DNA of 64,000 bases, from positions 24,059,748 to 24,123,747 of the forward strand of contig NC_083651.1 in assembly GCF_963576545.1 (NCBI RefSeq), in the 5' to 3' direction. Positions 42,510 to 53,152 of the stretch are shown one piece after another (positions within the stretch are counted from its first letter, which is position 1; every line of letters begins with the position of its first letter). The stretch comes from Limanda limanda. Taxonomy: Eukaryota > Chordata > Actinopteri > Pleuronectiformes > Pleuronectidae. The position numbers were made by a program, and so were the translations under genes. The notes under the pieces were generated by a model. It searched no databases. It was given only the letters and a program-made list of their open reading frames with translations, and was not told the DNA's origin.

Positions 42510-44351
42510 ACTATTAATAAGCAGGGTAGGGATCATCAAAAGAGAATATCATCAGGTGACTACATGATGAAAACAAGTGGAAAAGTAGTTGACATAGATA
42601 TTTCAGTCCGGGCACAGTCATGTACTAACATATGAAATATCTGAATATGAATATGGTAGTCAGGGAGGTGTTCAGCTTCAGCACATGTGAGTGGAGATGA
42701 GAACATGTGTACATCAGACCTGCTCTGTGTTTGAAGTCGCTCCAACTTCCTGAGCAGCGTTTGACCAGAGAGAGGAAACATAATTAAAGTGTGAGTTATT
42801 ATCAGAGTCTTACATCACCGACGTTAATATTCCGTCAATTTACTCAAAAACTACACTTGCTCCCCATTGAACTCTTAACACCCATGTATTATCTTTTACT
42901 TCTGATCAGTCTTCTTTCATTTGAATATAGCAGGAGGGAAAGATGTTTGTTGGGACTATTACAAATGAGTCCTACATCCTATTTGTATGTCCAAATCTTA
43001 TGTAATGTTTTTGCGTGTGCCTTCTGAATTATTCAGATTTTATACATTGATTTAAATCTACACAGATGAAATCATTGGAGACATTGACATCCTGTTATAA
43101 GAGGGAACATCCAATTGTGAAAAGAACCATCAATAAAAATGAATCACTTGAGTTGAGTGTATTTGTGTGAGAAGAGAGTCTGAGCTGTTGAAGTTTAAAC
43201 TCGTGCAACTGAAACAACAAATAGAAAGGGAAGGTTTGTTTTACCCAGATCGAGCAAATGTTTTTTTTAAGTGAACACTGGGAACACTTGCATTTTGCCT
43301 CACTTTGTATTTGTAATGAAACACTTAATTAAACACAATCATTTAAAGATTTTACTGTTTTCTTGAAGCATGCTTTTATTCTCTAAGTAACAGGGGATTA
43401 TTCCAATTATATATTAGTTCATCAACGTGGAGGAGAGTAAAGGCAAAGACTTTGAAAAGCAAAGTGAAATGATCAAATGTCTAATTAAATATGTATAGAT
43501 ATCAAGAATATTTAATATGTAGAAAAATATTTTGCAGTCAGTGACTGTTTGAAGTGTTGGACCGTCAGACATCAGCAGACTCTCCTTGAATGTTCCCTGG
43601 TGATTCTCTTCCACTAGAGCCTCATTCAGCTCTTCACATTGTTCTGCTCTTCACCAACTCCAACACAAAGCTGCACTGAGATCAGGTGAGTGATTCGGCC
43701 AATGAAAGATGTCGCAACCCCATAGTTCTGCCAGGTGCAGACAATACAGTTACAGACCCCTTTAAAATCTATATCACCACATCTGTATATCTGTCACATG
43801 ATAAAATGGGATGACTTGTGTAGAACATGACAAACCTGCAGGGCCCACAAACTCTGAGACACTAAGGCCGTGTGAATAGAGAAGTGAGAGCTAAGTCTCA
43901 GGTGGAAATCCTGCAAAGTGGCTACTGATATCTCATCTGAGAGATGGGTCTTGGGAATAAAAACACAAAAAAAAGAAAAATGGCAGCAAATGAACCGTGA
44001 ATTTCTTTCAAAGGTTCGAGAATCTGAAGTGACAAAATCTCTTTCCTTTCTCTCTCAGGCGCACATATGGTCGTGTCAGTGGAGCTATGAAAAAGCATGT
44101 GGTAGCTAGCATGTCATGGGTGGAAATAAATGTACTAAGAGGCACAAGTCATCCTGAGGAACATTTTTTTCCTAATGCACAGATCATGGAAGGTTATTGA
44201 AGGCGACTGGATTTTTTCCACGCTTTGGTGCCTCCCAGGAAACTGAGTGGGGTTCGCGGTACTGGTTTCCTGCCAAGTTACAGAGCTGCAGGCATTTCCT
44301 CTCCAGATCATCTCACCCTGAGCCTGCGTGTCAGTGGTGATTCACACACAG
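42510..44351. other. Stretch with one coding-like remnant and otherwise nothing recognised
   Basis: Apart from the minus-strand remnant at about 43560-43660, listed separately, I see no supported gene here. A minus-strand frame near 42700-42781 (SGQTLLRKLERLQTQS) looks weakly coding but has no confirmed splice sites or family. Confidence 0.4.
43560..43660 (-). pseudogene. Coding-like remnant related to the segment at 49594-49733
   Basis: The minus strand reads AEQCEELNEALVEENHQGTF followed by KESLLMSDG. The segment at 49594-49733 reads AEQLREAAVKLDHQGTFKES in the same alignment, and flanking non-coding sequence also resembles it. This copy has a TGA just upstream (near 43675), so it is probably dead. 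I do not recognise the protein; the alternation of charged residues suggests a helical or coiled-coil tail. Confidence 0.4.
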
Positions 44352-45137
44352 GCACACAGTCTTTAAGAAAGCGGATCTGAAAAAGTGGATTCAAGCAAAC
44401 ATTGTGAACTCTGGTGTAATTTTTCACCTGAGAACCTGTCGGCTGTCGGAAGCAGTGGCGGTTCGTCATACAGGGCGCTGGGGCGCCGCCCACCCTACAA
44501 TTTTGAGATGAAAAAAAAAAAAAAAAAAAAAAAATGACATGTCAAAAAACATTATATATCAAATAATTTAATAAGAAATGTACTGTTTTAAAGCGCTAAA
44601 TGTGTGCCGGAGACCGTAAGCCCCTGTCAAAAACCACTTAATATATTATATTTGGTAATATATTTGCCATTCGTTATCACTGAGAGAGAACACTGCATGA
44701 AAAGAAGCGTTTGTGTCAATCTGTGTCGCAGAGAAGTGTTGGCACATCCTTCGGTTAACGACTTTCACACGTATCTGCAGGCAGCAAAGGAAACGCTCAG
44801 GGTTCCTGCAGTTGTCAAGCCTGTGAGCTGTTGAGATTTGACCCCCCCTGCTCCAACTCCTAGAGGACGCTTTCACATGCAAATGACAATGCTCTGAGCT
44901 TCACAAATGCAAATCAGTTTCCCTGAGAGCAGATAACACCAATGTGTAAGAGGCACCAACAAACTATCTGGCTGAGTAAACCAGGCTTAAAATAAATATT
45001 AAACCTGAAATTTTAAATTGTTCTTAAGTAAGTAAGTGTGCTATAATGAATTATATTGTATACCACGAACAAAGGTCAATGCAGTCAAAAGAAATGAAAC
45101 AATGCACTTTATTTCAAATTTTTATTGTCATCCAATC

Positions 45138-45341
45138 CTAAATCTCAACAACTGTACAGAGTGGCATGATTACAGTCACTTTTTCAATTGTGCTGGTTAA
45201 ATGCACAGAGGAAGTGTAAACCACACCTCTACCAGCAAATAAATGATGCTGGGTATGATCATCTGTGTCCTGTAAGCTCCAAACTTCTACTGGCTTTCCA
45301 TAAAAATATCTGTCCTCCCAAAATACTGGCATCAAATTCAC
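45138..45341 (-). CDS. Coding-like ORF of unknown function inside the hAT element
   Basis: A 67-codon minus-strand frame includes PVFWEDRYFYGKPVEVWSL, HHLFAGRGVVYTSSVHLTS and EKVTVIMPLC. The composition looks like real protein rather than random frame. I do not recognise it. It could be the last exon of the unit whose start is the frame at 45795-46139, with an intron containing the L2-type tail. Evidence is composition only. Confidence 0.3.
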   Translation of the reverse strand: MNLMPVFWEDRYFYGKPVEVWSLQDTDDHTQHHLFAGRGVVYTSSVHLTSTIEKVTVIMPLCTVVEI

Positions 45342-45654
45342 ATGTCAATGGCAAACTAAGCTGTTCCATGAATTATAAATGGTACCTTTTCACCACTACT
45401 TTCAAAATTGCTATGAAACATTCATTGATTTAATGATTTAATAATAAAAATAGTAATATTTAATCCCCCATGGACTGCACAGTGACAAAACACAGCAGCC
45501 GGCTGTTTGGATACAACATACATCTCCACTCAGTTTGATTATTATTTTAAATATAAAGGAGACACAATATAGAGCTTAAATTCCTTCATAATTTGAACTT
45601 CAATTGTCTAATTGTTGTTATTAAACTTTCTCAGTATTCCATTAAAACAGTCAA

Positions 45655-45700
45655 CACTTTTATCCAAAGCGACTTACGATAAGTGCATTCAACTATAAGG
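45655..45700 (-). repeat. L2-type LINE/SINE tail fragment
   Basis: The minus strand reads CGTAAGTCGCTTTGGATAAA, a 3' tail shared by fish L2-clade LINEs and the SINEs that borrow it. Only the tail is recognisable, so the parent element cannot be named. Confidence 0.5.
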
Positions 45701-45794
45701 TTACGAACACAGAACAGCGTGAATCATGTGTGTAAATGTACTAAACACCACAAAAAATAAACCTGGCCTCAGTCAAATACTTATCCCATATGAA

Positions 45795-46139
45795 TTAACC
45801 GCTGCTCACGTCACCCGCTCGCGTCATCAGCTGATGGACTCGTCCAATCAGAGCCTCGTAAACGCCGTGCAGCAGCGTCGAGTGTCCCGCAGACAGGAAG
45901 CGGGTCGTGTTTAGCTTGTCCCGTACGAGTGACTCTGTCTTCGGGGTAAATAACTTGCTGAAGTCGACACGACGCTGTTCCCTGGAGGAGAAGATGAGTG
46001 CGTGTGGAGGCAGAGCCGCGGGCCCGGTGTGGACGAGTCGAGGCGGAGAAGACGGGCGCACAGTCCCTGAGTTACGGTGAGCTAGAGCCGCCATGCTAAC
46101 CACTAAGCTAACTGGTACATCTGAAAGCATGTCCGCCAC
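45795..46139 (-). CDS. Coding-like ORF in the hAT element, divergent from a plus-strand unit
   Basis: A 114-codon frame starts with ATG at 46139. It ends FSKLFTPKTESLVRDKLNTT, then a helix-like stretch with HSTLLHGVYEALIGRVHQLM. The sequence is GC-rich with CpGs, as in a promoter-proximal exon. It overlaps the start of the plus-strand cassette at about 46000. I do not recognise it, and antisense chance openness in CpG-rich DNA is possible. Confidence 0.28.
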   Translation of the reverse strand: MADMLSDVPVSLVVSMAALAHRNSGTVRPSSPPRLVHTGPAALPPHALIFSSREQRRVDFSKLFTPKTESLVRDKLNTTRFLSAGHSTLLHGVYEALIGRVHQLMTRAGDVSSG

Positions 46140-46956
46140 TCTTTGGGATAGCGAGAAAGTTGCTTAAATACGAATACAGCATCGAGTGCTGGAGCAGATC
46201 TAGTGCATGTGTAAATATGTATGAATTACTTAGATGTAACAGTTTGTTCTCGTTAAGTTTTTTCATCAACGTGACTTTTTTCTGTATGTTTTCACAGCCT
46301 CAGCCCCCCCCCCACACACACACACACACACACGCACACACACACACAAACAAAGAGGCGTTAGGCTGAGACGCTGAAAGTCCGGATTTAAAGTGCAGAA
46401 AATGAAGCCATTGAATGTAAGTAACTGTTTATGAATTGTTTTGGTGTTTTTTTGCTGTGGATCTTCCAACGGTGATGCAGCGCGGCTATTTCCGTTTATT
46501 AATAATAAAGTCATGTTACATGTGTTGTTTTCCAGCTGCCTGTCCATGACGTACAAAGACACACTATGAGCCAGTATGATCCGACCAGACCTTACATCAG
46601 CATTGAGGAGTTGTCGGAGAAGAAAGAGGGTAAGGTTATATTCATTAAATAATTTTCCAGTTACATGTAAAGGTGTATGTTGTAATTGAACTGTGCTAAT
46701 TTTACTGAATGTGTTTACAGCTGATTGAAGCGGGACAGATGACATGGATCCATCCTTCCACAGCCAGGAGTGCACCGACCTGTGTCCCACACTTCATATA
46801 AGACTGGAAGCTACACTGATCTCACAGCTACACACCACAGACGTCTACACACTGGAGAAGAGTCCCACAAAGAAGTCATGACCCAGAGGCTGCAGAGAAA
46901 CATTTCAAGCCTCATCTGAGTTTTTGTACAATATTTTTGCTGTATGTAAATAAAGC
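45992..46956 (+). CDS. Putative small spliced transcription unit carried by the hAT element
   Basis: Plausible exons in plus orientation are a CpG-rich first exon ending at a donor TTACG/GTGAGC (about 46070), a short exon with ATGAAGCCATTGAAT before GTAAGT (46402-46416), an exon after TTTTCCAG (46536-46630, encoding VHDVQRHTMSQYDPTRPYIS) before GTAAGG, and a last exon after TTTACAG (46721). An AATAAA lies at 46951. The spliced frame would give only about 40 residues (MKPLN...SEKKEAD). I do not recognise the peptide. Several consensus splice sites in order plus a polyadenylation signal suggest a captured host gene or gene fragment, not transposon sequence. Confidence 0.35.
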
Positions 46957-47930
46957 TTTCACTCCACATATACCTTGTTCACATTTGTTCCCTGTACAAT
47001 ATGTTCACCTATAACATCAAGCATCACATGAATGTTTAGTTTTAATTAACTGCAGTGCTTTTGGTAAAGGCTTACTTATAAATAATAATAAATATTAATA
47101 TATACATTTTTATTATAAATATTGTGTGGGAGGGGCTTACCCCACGTGCGGAATGCTGTGACCCCACGTGTGCACTGCAATGACCCATAAGGTGACCAAT
47201 AGCAACACTTCTACCAACCAATCACGAGTGACATTAGTTTCAAGGGTCTGTGGTTTCCTCCAATGGTGAGTAGAGAGAGGTTCTAGCCAGCGGCTGGACT
47301 CCGATTCATATGCTAATTAGATCACACGTCGCGATCGGTCCGCGAGGCTCAGCGAGCCCCCCCGCGGCTCTCTCCTTTGTTCTCCAAATCCCCCTTAAGG
47401 TCCGCAAACGCCGATAGACCCACCTTGTCTTCACTGGCGAACGCCGAGGTAACATCATGGAAACAGTTGGTTACAGCAGGGGATTAGGCCTGTCCGTAGA
47501 GGTTCACTGTGACAATAATACTGCTTTTCGTCTAGTGGAAGCCACTCCTCCCTGTGGGCGCCGGGCAAGTGGAAGTCTATGGAAGCCAACAAAAGGGGCA
47601 GGAACATTTGAGCAAGGACAGCTTCTCAATGGCGGATGACAGTTCGAGCCATGGGCGCACTTCACTTGCGCCTACAGCCAATGAAAGGGTTTCTTATACA
47701 TCATGCTGACAGGACTGTCCAATCAGAGACCTTATCACTGATCTACAGGAGCTGCATAGTTAGCAGATACTTTTAATCTGCACGGAGGTGCAGCTCCGGT
47801 CCCGGAGCACTGAGTGAGACAGGTAGAGGACAGACAGTGGACAGATAGAATCATTGTTGTTTACTGTGTCGTGTGTGTAGTTTTATTGATCAGTAATAAT
47901 CAGCTGAAATTTTTACCCACATGTTAACGT

Positions 47931-48281
47931 GCATGGGGACGTGCTCCTCCGGGACCGTCCCCGGGGACGTCCCGGTCTCGGTCACCTCCCGGAGCACCGG
48001 AGCACCTCCCCGGGGACCGGGACGTCCGGGACGACCGGGACGCGACCGGAGCACCTCCCGGAGCACCGTGCACCTCCCCGGGTGCACCTCCCTCCGGTGC
48101 TCCGGAGACCGGGACGTGTCCGGGGACGTCCCGTTCTCGGTCCGGGGACCGGGACCGGAGCACGCACCGGAGCACCTCCCCGGGGTGCTCCGGGGACCCG
48201 GGGACGTCCCGGAGACGGTCCCGGAGGAGCACGTTCCCGGGGACGTCCCGGACCGGAGGTCCCCGGAGCACCCCGGAGTTT
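47931..48281. repeat. Palindromic GC-rich minisatellite near the right end of the hAT
   Basis: About 350 bp is built from repeated GGGGACGTCCCGG-like palindromes, GGAGCACC and GGGACCGGGAC modules in shuffled order. It is very GC- and CpG-rich and self-complementary at many scales. All frames are open, giving spurious Arg/Gly/Pro-rich proteins on both strands. Confidence 0.9.
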
Positions 48282-48570
48282 TTTTTTTCTCATTGCGGTG
48301 GGCTATTAAACCGCGCCGCCCAAGTGCGCCCCCCCCAAAAAAAATGTCACCAGCCGCCACTGGTCGGAAGATGCCAGGAATCAGAGATTAGAGGAGCAGA
48401 CGATCAAAGAGATCAGTGACAAGCTTGGAAAGAAAGTGTGGAGATGTCTGAGAATGATTCTCCGCCGAGACTTTCCTCTGGAGCAGAAAGAAGCAAGATC
48501 CGTCTCAGCTCTGTCACCACAACACAGAGGACTTCTGATTCTCCTCAAAGACTCATCTAGGATCATTTAA

Positions 48571-49593
48571 TAAAAGTCTTGGATGGACAAATATGTAAAG
48601 GTTTAGAGCTCCTCAGGTTTTCAAGTTATTTTCTCGATTTACTTAATTCGAAAAAAATGTCTTGTTTTTTTTGTTAAATTCACGCAAAGACAAAATCCAG
48701 CTGATGAACAGGATGACGTTTTTTCTACAATGGAAATTAACATTGTTTTAAATGTTCTTATACCTCCATCTTGTGTGTTGCACTTGTGTTTGCTTTTCTT
48801 TCACCTTCTGTCCATTTCACCTCAAACCAGCTCCATCAGGTTTAAGTATGTAGACAGGGCCGCTCCTCCATCAGGTGAAGCCTCAGTCTGGTTCTGTTCT
48901 GTTCTCCTTTTTTTGAGGGTTCTCTAAAACCTTTTCAGCAATCATGTACAATATGGTAAAAGTGCATTATTTTGTAACATATATATGTTATTATGAAAAT
49001 GTATGTGCTGGTGAATACTATATTGTGACGTGCAAAGCATCAGAGGCAATAATCATAGACTTTTCATCACTTTTGATCAAATGCTACTCTCTAGTGGTAT
49101 TGTATGTGTACTTCAACAAATCCCTGTTCAAACATGCTTTGTGAATGTGAGTGTCAGCATTATGAGCGGAGAGCGACCAGAAGATAAAAATACTAAAGAG
49201 TGCGGCTTATTTCTCAGGATATGGTATTAGGGATAGTTCACCCTCCTTCTCTACTCACCACGATGCCGATGGAGGAGTGGGTGAAGTGTTTGAGTCCACA
49301 AAACATTTCTGGGGTTTCAGGGGTAAACTTTGTTGCAGCAGAATCCAATACAATAGAAGTCAACGGTGAGTCATTATTCAGACGTAATCAAACAACAGAA
49401 AAAACACAACGTGCCTCCATGTGTCCGTAAGCCCCGACATTCATATTCAACTCAAAACAGTAATTTACATAGTGTTTTGTTTGTTTAAATGTTAAACTCC
49501 ATTTACGTCGTCTGACTAGTAAACTGAAATGCTGAGATACACATTTTTTGTAAAGTATCAAGAGATATTAATAATATTCAACATTATGTGTAG
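48571..49593. other. Intergenic stretch
   Basis: Apart from the dispersed repeat at about 49225-49455, listed separately, I see no supported gene or element. Confidence 0.45.
49225..49455 (+). repeat. Dispersed repeat with GATAGTTCACC end
   Basis: The block starts GGGATAGTTCACC and includes GTGAAGTGTTTGAGTCCACA and AAGCCCCGACATTCATATTC. A reverse-oriented relative lies at about 61540-61805, ending TTTTTGGGTGAACTATTTCC, with the same internal landmarks in the same order. This is a mid-copy fish repeat; its class is not determined. Confidence 0.7.
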
Positions 49594-49733
49594 TCAGTGA
49601 GAAGTGTTTGACCCACAGTCATCAGCCGACTCTTTGAATGTCCCCTGGTGATCCAGCTTCACTGCAGCTTCCCTCAGCTGCTCTGCTTGCTGCCTCTCAG
49701 CCTTCAGTCTGCTCTTCATCAAGTGGAACGCGG
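49594..49733 (-). CDS. Terminal coding-like exon, unrecognised, related to the remnant at 43560-43660
   Basis: The minus strand reads FHLMKSRLKAERQQAEQLRE followed by AAVKLDHQGTF and KESADDC before a TGA at 49594. It is rich in Lys/Glu/Gln and helix-forming, with a diverged relative at about 43560-43660 that carries a stop. The start and upstream exons are not resolved. I do not recognise the family; it may itself be a pseudogene fragment. Confidence 0.4.
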
Positions 49734-50348
49734 CTCAGTCAAGCTGAGAACATGCGACTGACAGCTGAGGAAGCACAACTTGCTGCCGCAGTGTAGAGAA
49801 ATGCACCATTTCTTGTCAAGTGGAGTCAGGCAATGGCACAAAAGGCTTAATGCCTCCACTCTGCCAGTTTCTAATGTGTCTGTCTCCAGCAGAAGAATCA
49901 CACTCCAGGTGGATCCTGTCACAACAGACCTCAAGCAGCCAGAGGGGACCAATCATGAAACAGTTCTTCAGCACAGACACCTTATATCTGCTATGAGGTC
50001 CATCACCTCTATCATTGAAATCTTAATTACTGCTGCTAAAATCAAATGAAGATTCGATGCAAAATGAGTATTGTGGAGGCATCAGGGCTAATAAATCTAC
50101 AGAGGTCTGCAAATAAAGAGAATATAGGTCTCTGAGATTATGTAAAGTGGATTAAGGCCACATGAATGATGTGGTTTTGAAAAAAATGCCTCAAAAATGA
50201 ACATAGACAATGAATGCAGAGACAATAATCACGGACTCTTGATTTGAGTGTCACCCTCTAGTGGTATTTTATAAAACAACCTCACACATCAATTTCCTGT
50301 GTCCGTGACGTTCATGATCGGTGTTGAAAGTGTGAGAGGTGGTAGGAC
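49734..50348. other. Intergenic stretch 3' of the methyltransferase gene
   Basis: No supported gene. The part nearest 50349 should be the methyltransferase 3' UTR, but no polyadenylation signal was confidently assigned. Confidence 0.45.
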
Positions 50349-51081
50349 TCAGGCCTCCTCTGGTTTACAGGCCAGCAGGTAGTAATACTTCACAGCCACC
50401 ACCACCTCTGCCTCTGCTGAGGTCACCTGCATCACGGACATCAGCCTGGACAGAGAGCAGCATGGGAAATAAAGTGTTATAAGTCATTCAGAGGGTGAAG
50501 TCCGGGACAACATCCTGTCCCTGTGGCAGATCTTATCTCTCAGCGTGTCATATAACAATTAGAATGGTGCAAACCTCAGCCCAAGGCTCAACAATCTCCT
50601 TAAATTCAATGAAGCTGCACCAAATGTCACACATTCATAGATATCAGTCCCCTAAATATGCATTTCTCCCTGAGTAGAAACTAAATTCGAGATCCGGATC
50701 ATCATCTTAATTTAATAGGTTCTTCAATGACAAATCTCTCCAGCAAGTTTCTATCTCACGATCAAATAAAGATACAAAACAACAAACAAACAAACAAACA
50801 AACAGACAGGGCTGAGATATAAAATCCTTGGTAGAGGTAATAATAACATCATCATATGAGTCATTTTTCTTCATTTTCACAGACACGTGTGTGATGTACA
50901 TGTGTGTGTATACTGTGGTGCATAAGTATTTACTTTTGACAGATGTCCTGGGAGAGTTGCTCTGCCTTCTGCGGGTCGTTTCTCAGCAGAATCTGATAAC
51001 TGGAGAAAGACTCCACCATCCCCATGTAGCCGGACAGAGGCATGGCCTTTCTCACTCTCACACACTCTTGCCTTTATGAAC

Positions 51082-51176
<95 letters not shown>

Positions 51177-53152
51177 TCATACCACTGTACTGCCCGAAGT
51201 GATAAAAGATTGGAAATTAATATTTAGAATTCAGAGAGAGGTGAGTATTCACTCACCACTCCTTGTCCGGGTAAGGGATGGATTCATACGCCGCCCGGTA
51301 CAACTCAATAGTGCTGGGACCAATGTGAGGGTCGCGGTAGAGTTTTAAAGCTGCATAAAACTGATCAAATCATCATAAAAGTCCATCAACTCACTGATGT
51401 CCTTATATACAACATGAGTCAGATGTTTTACTCACTGATGGGTTATACACAATAATATCCACTAGATTGCAGTGTTGTGCAATGTGCTGATATTTGCCTG
51501 TTTGATTGTGTCAGTGGGATGAATCCTGTCTGAACACATGTAATCTTAAATCTTAAAAGTAATATGCTGTCCTAATACTCACAGCCCACTGATTTCTCAT
51601 CTCCTCAAGGTAAATGGACACATTTGCTTGTGATTGGAATCTGATCTTTCAGTATGCAGATATATGAACAGGTCATGACTATGAATGGTTCCCTGAAGTA
51701 CCCGTGTCAGCAGGATTGATCCCTATTATTATTATTATGCTGCTACAAATGCTTTTCATTTACTTTATCATGTGTCCTGACATGTTAGTATATCTATAAC
51801 AGGAAACACATTTGATAACTGTATTCATGTGCACATTCACAGAAATCTCTCTCACTCTGCGTGTACCTCTGTGCAGACTTGGTTGATTGATTGCGAGCAG
51901 CAGCCGTCGTAGCTGAGCTCCATGTCCATGGTGTAGCTGAGCAGAGCCAAGCAGCCGCGGGGCTTCAGGACTCTGTGGGCCTCCAGGAGGAAGCGTGGCC
52001 TGTCGAACCAGTGGAATGCAGTCATAACCGTCAGCAGGTCCACTGAGCTGTCAGCCAACGGCAGCTCCTCAGCCGCACACTCTCTGAAGATGGGAAGGTA
52101 GCAGGAACTGAATCAAAATCCACACACACACCAGTTGAAACAACGTCTGGGCCTTTCCACGTTTTACAACTAATGAATTTTTAAATACAAAAATCACTAA
52201 GTCAGATTAAACAATTCATTTCTGAGTTTTAATGTTGCACCAATGCAATAAATGATTAACTCCACCATGTATCCATCCAGGTTTTACTAATAGTAATGTA
52301 GACATTCTAAAATATCTTGAACTACGGGACTAAATACTCCATTGATACTGGGTTTATTTAATCAATGTTCCATGCTTTGCATATTCAATTTTTAAATATT
52401 TGTATTCTTTATATTATACTGCCAAACAATACATGGGGGTTTATTATTCAGTTGAATGTATGTTGGTTCTGCAGTGTGGGCCTCACAGCATGACCGACTT
52501 TCACCAGACAAGGTTCCCATTGTTCTCTCTTTTCGCCAAGTTGCTCAACAGAGCAGTCAATATAAACATTTTGGTGTTATCTTGATATCTCACCATGCAT
52601 TTTTTTAATGGTTGGCTTGATTTCTCCCTCTGTAGCCAAATAAACATGGCACAAACAAACTAGAAAGTGACCCATGAAGCTTTCAGGTAGCATTGAATTA
52701 GCCTTTCACCTACGGTCTCATGTAAAAACCCTGTTAAGTTCAAGAATAAAATATGAATCCTGACTGCAGGTTGGTCCATGCTCACCTATATGTGATGTTT
52801 GCCTCCAGAGCATACTGCACAGCCAAATCCAGCTGGGCAGGACTCACATCTGTCCCCACCACGGAAGCAAAGTGTTGGGCCAGCAGCCGAGTGCCCTGTC
52901 CCGAGCCACAACCCACATCCACTGCCAGCTCAAAGGGACGAGCTTTCTGTCAAAATAACATGGCTGTGCAGTTAGTTTGGACATTTGTCCTCCAGTACTT
53001 AATATTCCAGAGGCTGCCATCCTCTTCCTACTCGCACTTACCCGTTTTTCCATGAATCCAAGGACCTGTTGTATAAGAAGTTCTGATGGAGAGACCCTGT
53101 ACTTTAAGTAAGAAGCTGCATGCTTCTTGCCCTCAAACAGACGGTGAGCCAT
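50349..53152 (-). CDS. SAM-dependent methyltransferase, complete six-exon gene (275 aa)
   Basis: Exons in transcription order are 53152-53042, 52946-52786, 52083-51867, 51360-51257, 51071-50934 and 50445-50349. All have AG/GT boundaries and matching phases and total 828 nt. Residues 44-55 (LAVDVGCGSGQG) are motif I, the SAM-binding loop of class I methyltransferases. ADSSVDLLTVMTAFHWF and RVLKPRGCLALLSY are the later core motifs. It resembles the fish proteins annotated as putative methyltransferase DDB_G0268948-like and the yeast Tmt1/Crg1 group; the substrate is not predictable from sequence. A (TG)n tract lies directly upstream of the exon 5 acceptor on the coding strand. A damaged paralogue follows at 54258-61085 on the same strand. 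Confidence 0.93.
51081..51174. repeat. (CA)n microsatellite abutting a splice acceptor
   Basis: About 94 bp of CA with one G interruption. On the minus (coding) strand it is a TG tract ending ten bases before exon 5 of the methyltransferase gene, in place of a normal polypyrimidine tract. Confidence 0.95.

Larger units (their letters stand above)
44453..48362 (+). mobile_element. 3.9-kb non-autonomous hAT transposon with 8-bp target duplication
   Basis: The element starts CAGTGGCGGTTCGTCA and ends with the inverse of CAGTGGCGGCTGGTGACA, imperfect terminal inverted repeats sharing the first nine bases and several after. GTCGGAAG flanks it on both sides (44445-44452 and 48363-48370), the 8-bp duplication of hAT elements. 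Inside I find no transposase motif. It holds a poly-A run near 44510, coding-like blocks on both strands between about 45138 and 46960, an L2-type tail fragment, and a palindromic GC minisatellite next to the right end. It inserted into a plus-strand exon. Confidence 0.9.
44352..48570 (+). pseudogene. Terminal exon of an unrecognised gene, split by an hAT insertion
   Basis: Removing the hAT element and one copy of its target duplication leaves a 301-nt exon (44352-44452 plus 48371-48570). It starts after an acceptor ACACACAG and stays open for 99 codons to a TAA at 48568. The TAA overlaps an AATAAA polyadenylation signal at 48569-48574. Residues on the left include DLKKWIQANIVNSGVIFHL. Residues on the right include EISDKLGKKVWRCLRMILRR and SPQHRGLLILLKDSS. 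The frame agrees exactly across the junction, which supports the exon. It is helical-looking and basic, but I do not recognise the family. With the 3.9-kb insert in place the exon is interrupted. No upstream exons were found. Confidence 0.5.

Noticed and set aside
44453..48362. Could the 44,453 hAT be a MITE of the 55,038 hAT?
   Set aside because: Their termini differ (CAGTGGCGG versus CAAGGGCGTAGG), so they belong to different families.
47890..48391. Overlapping 100-156 codon frames on both strands rich in Arg, Gly and Pro
   Set aside because: The palindromic GC repeat lacks stop codons in every frame; the proteins are not conserved-looking.
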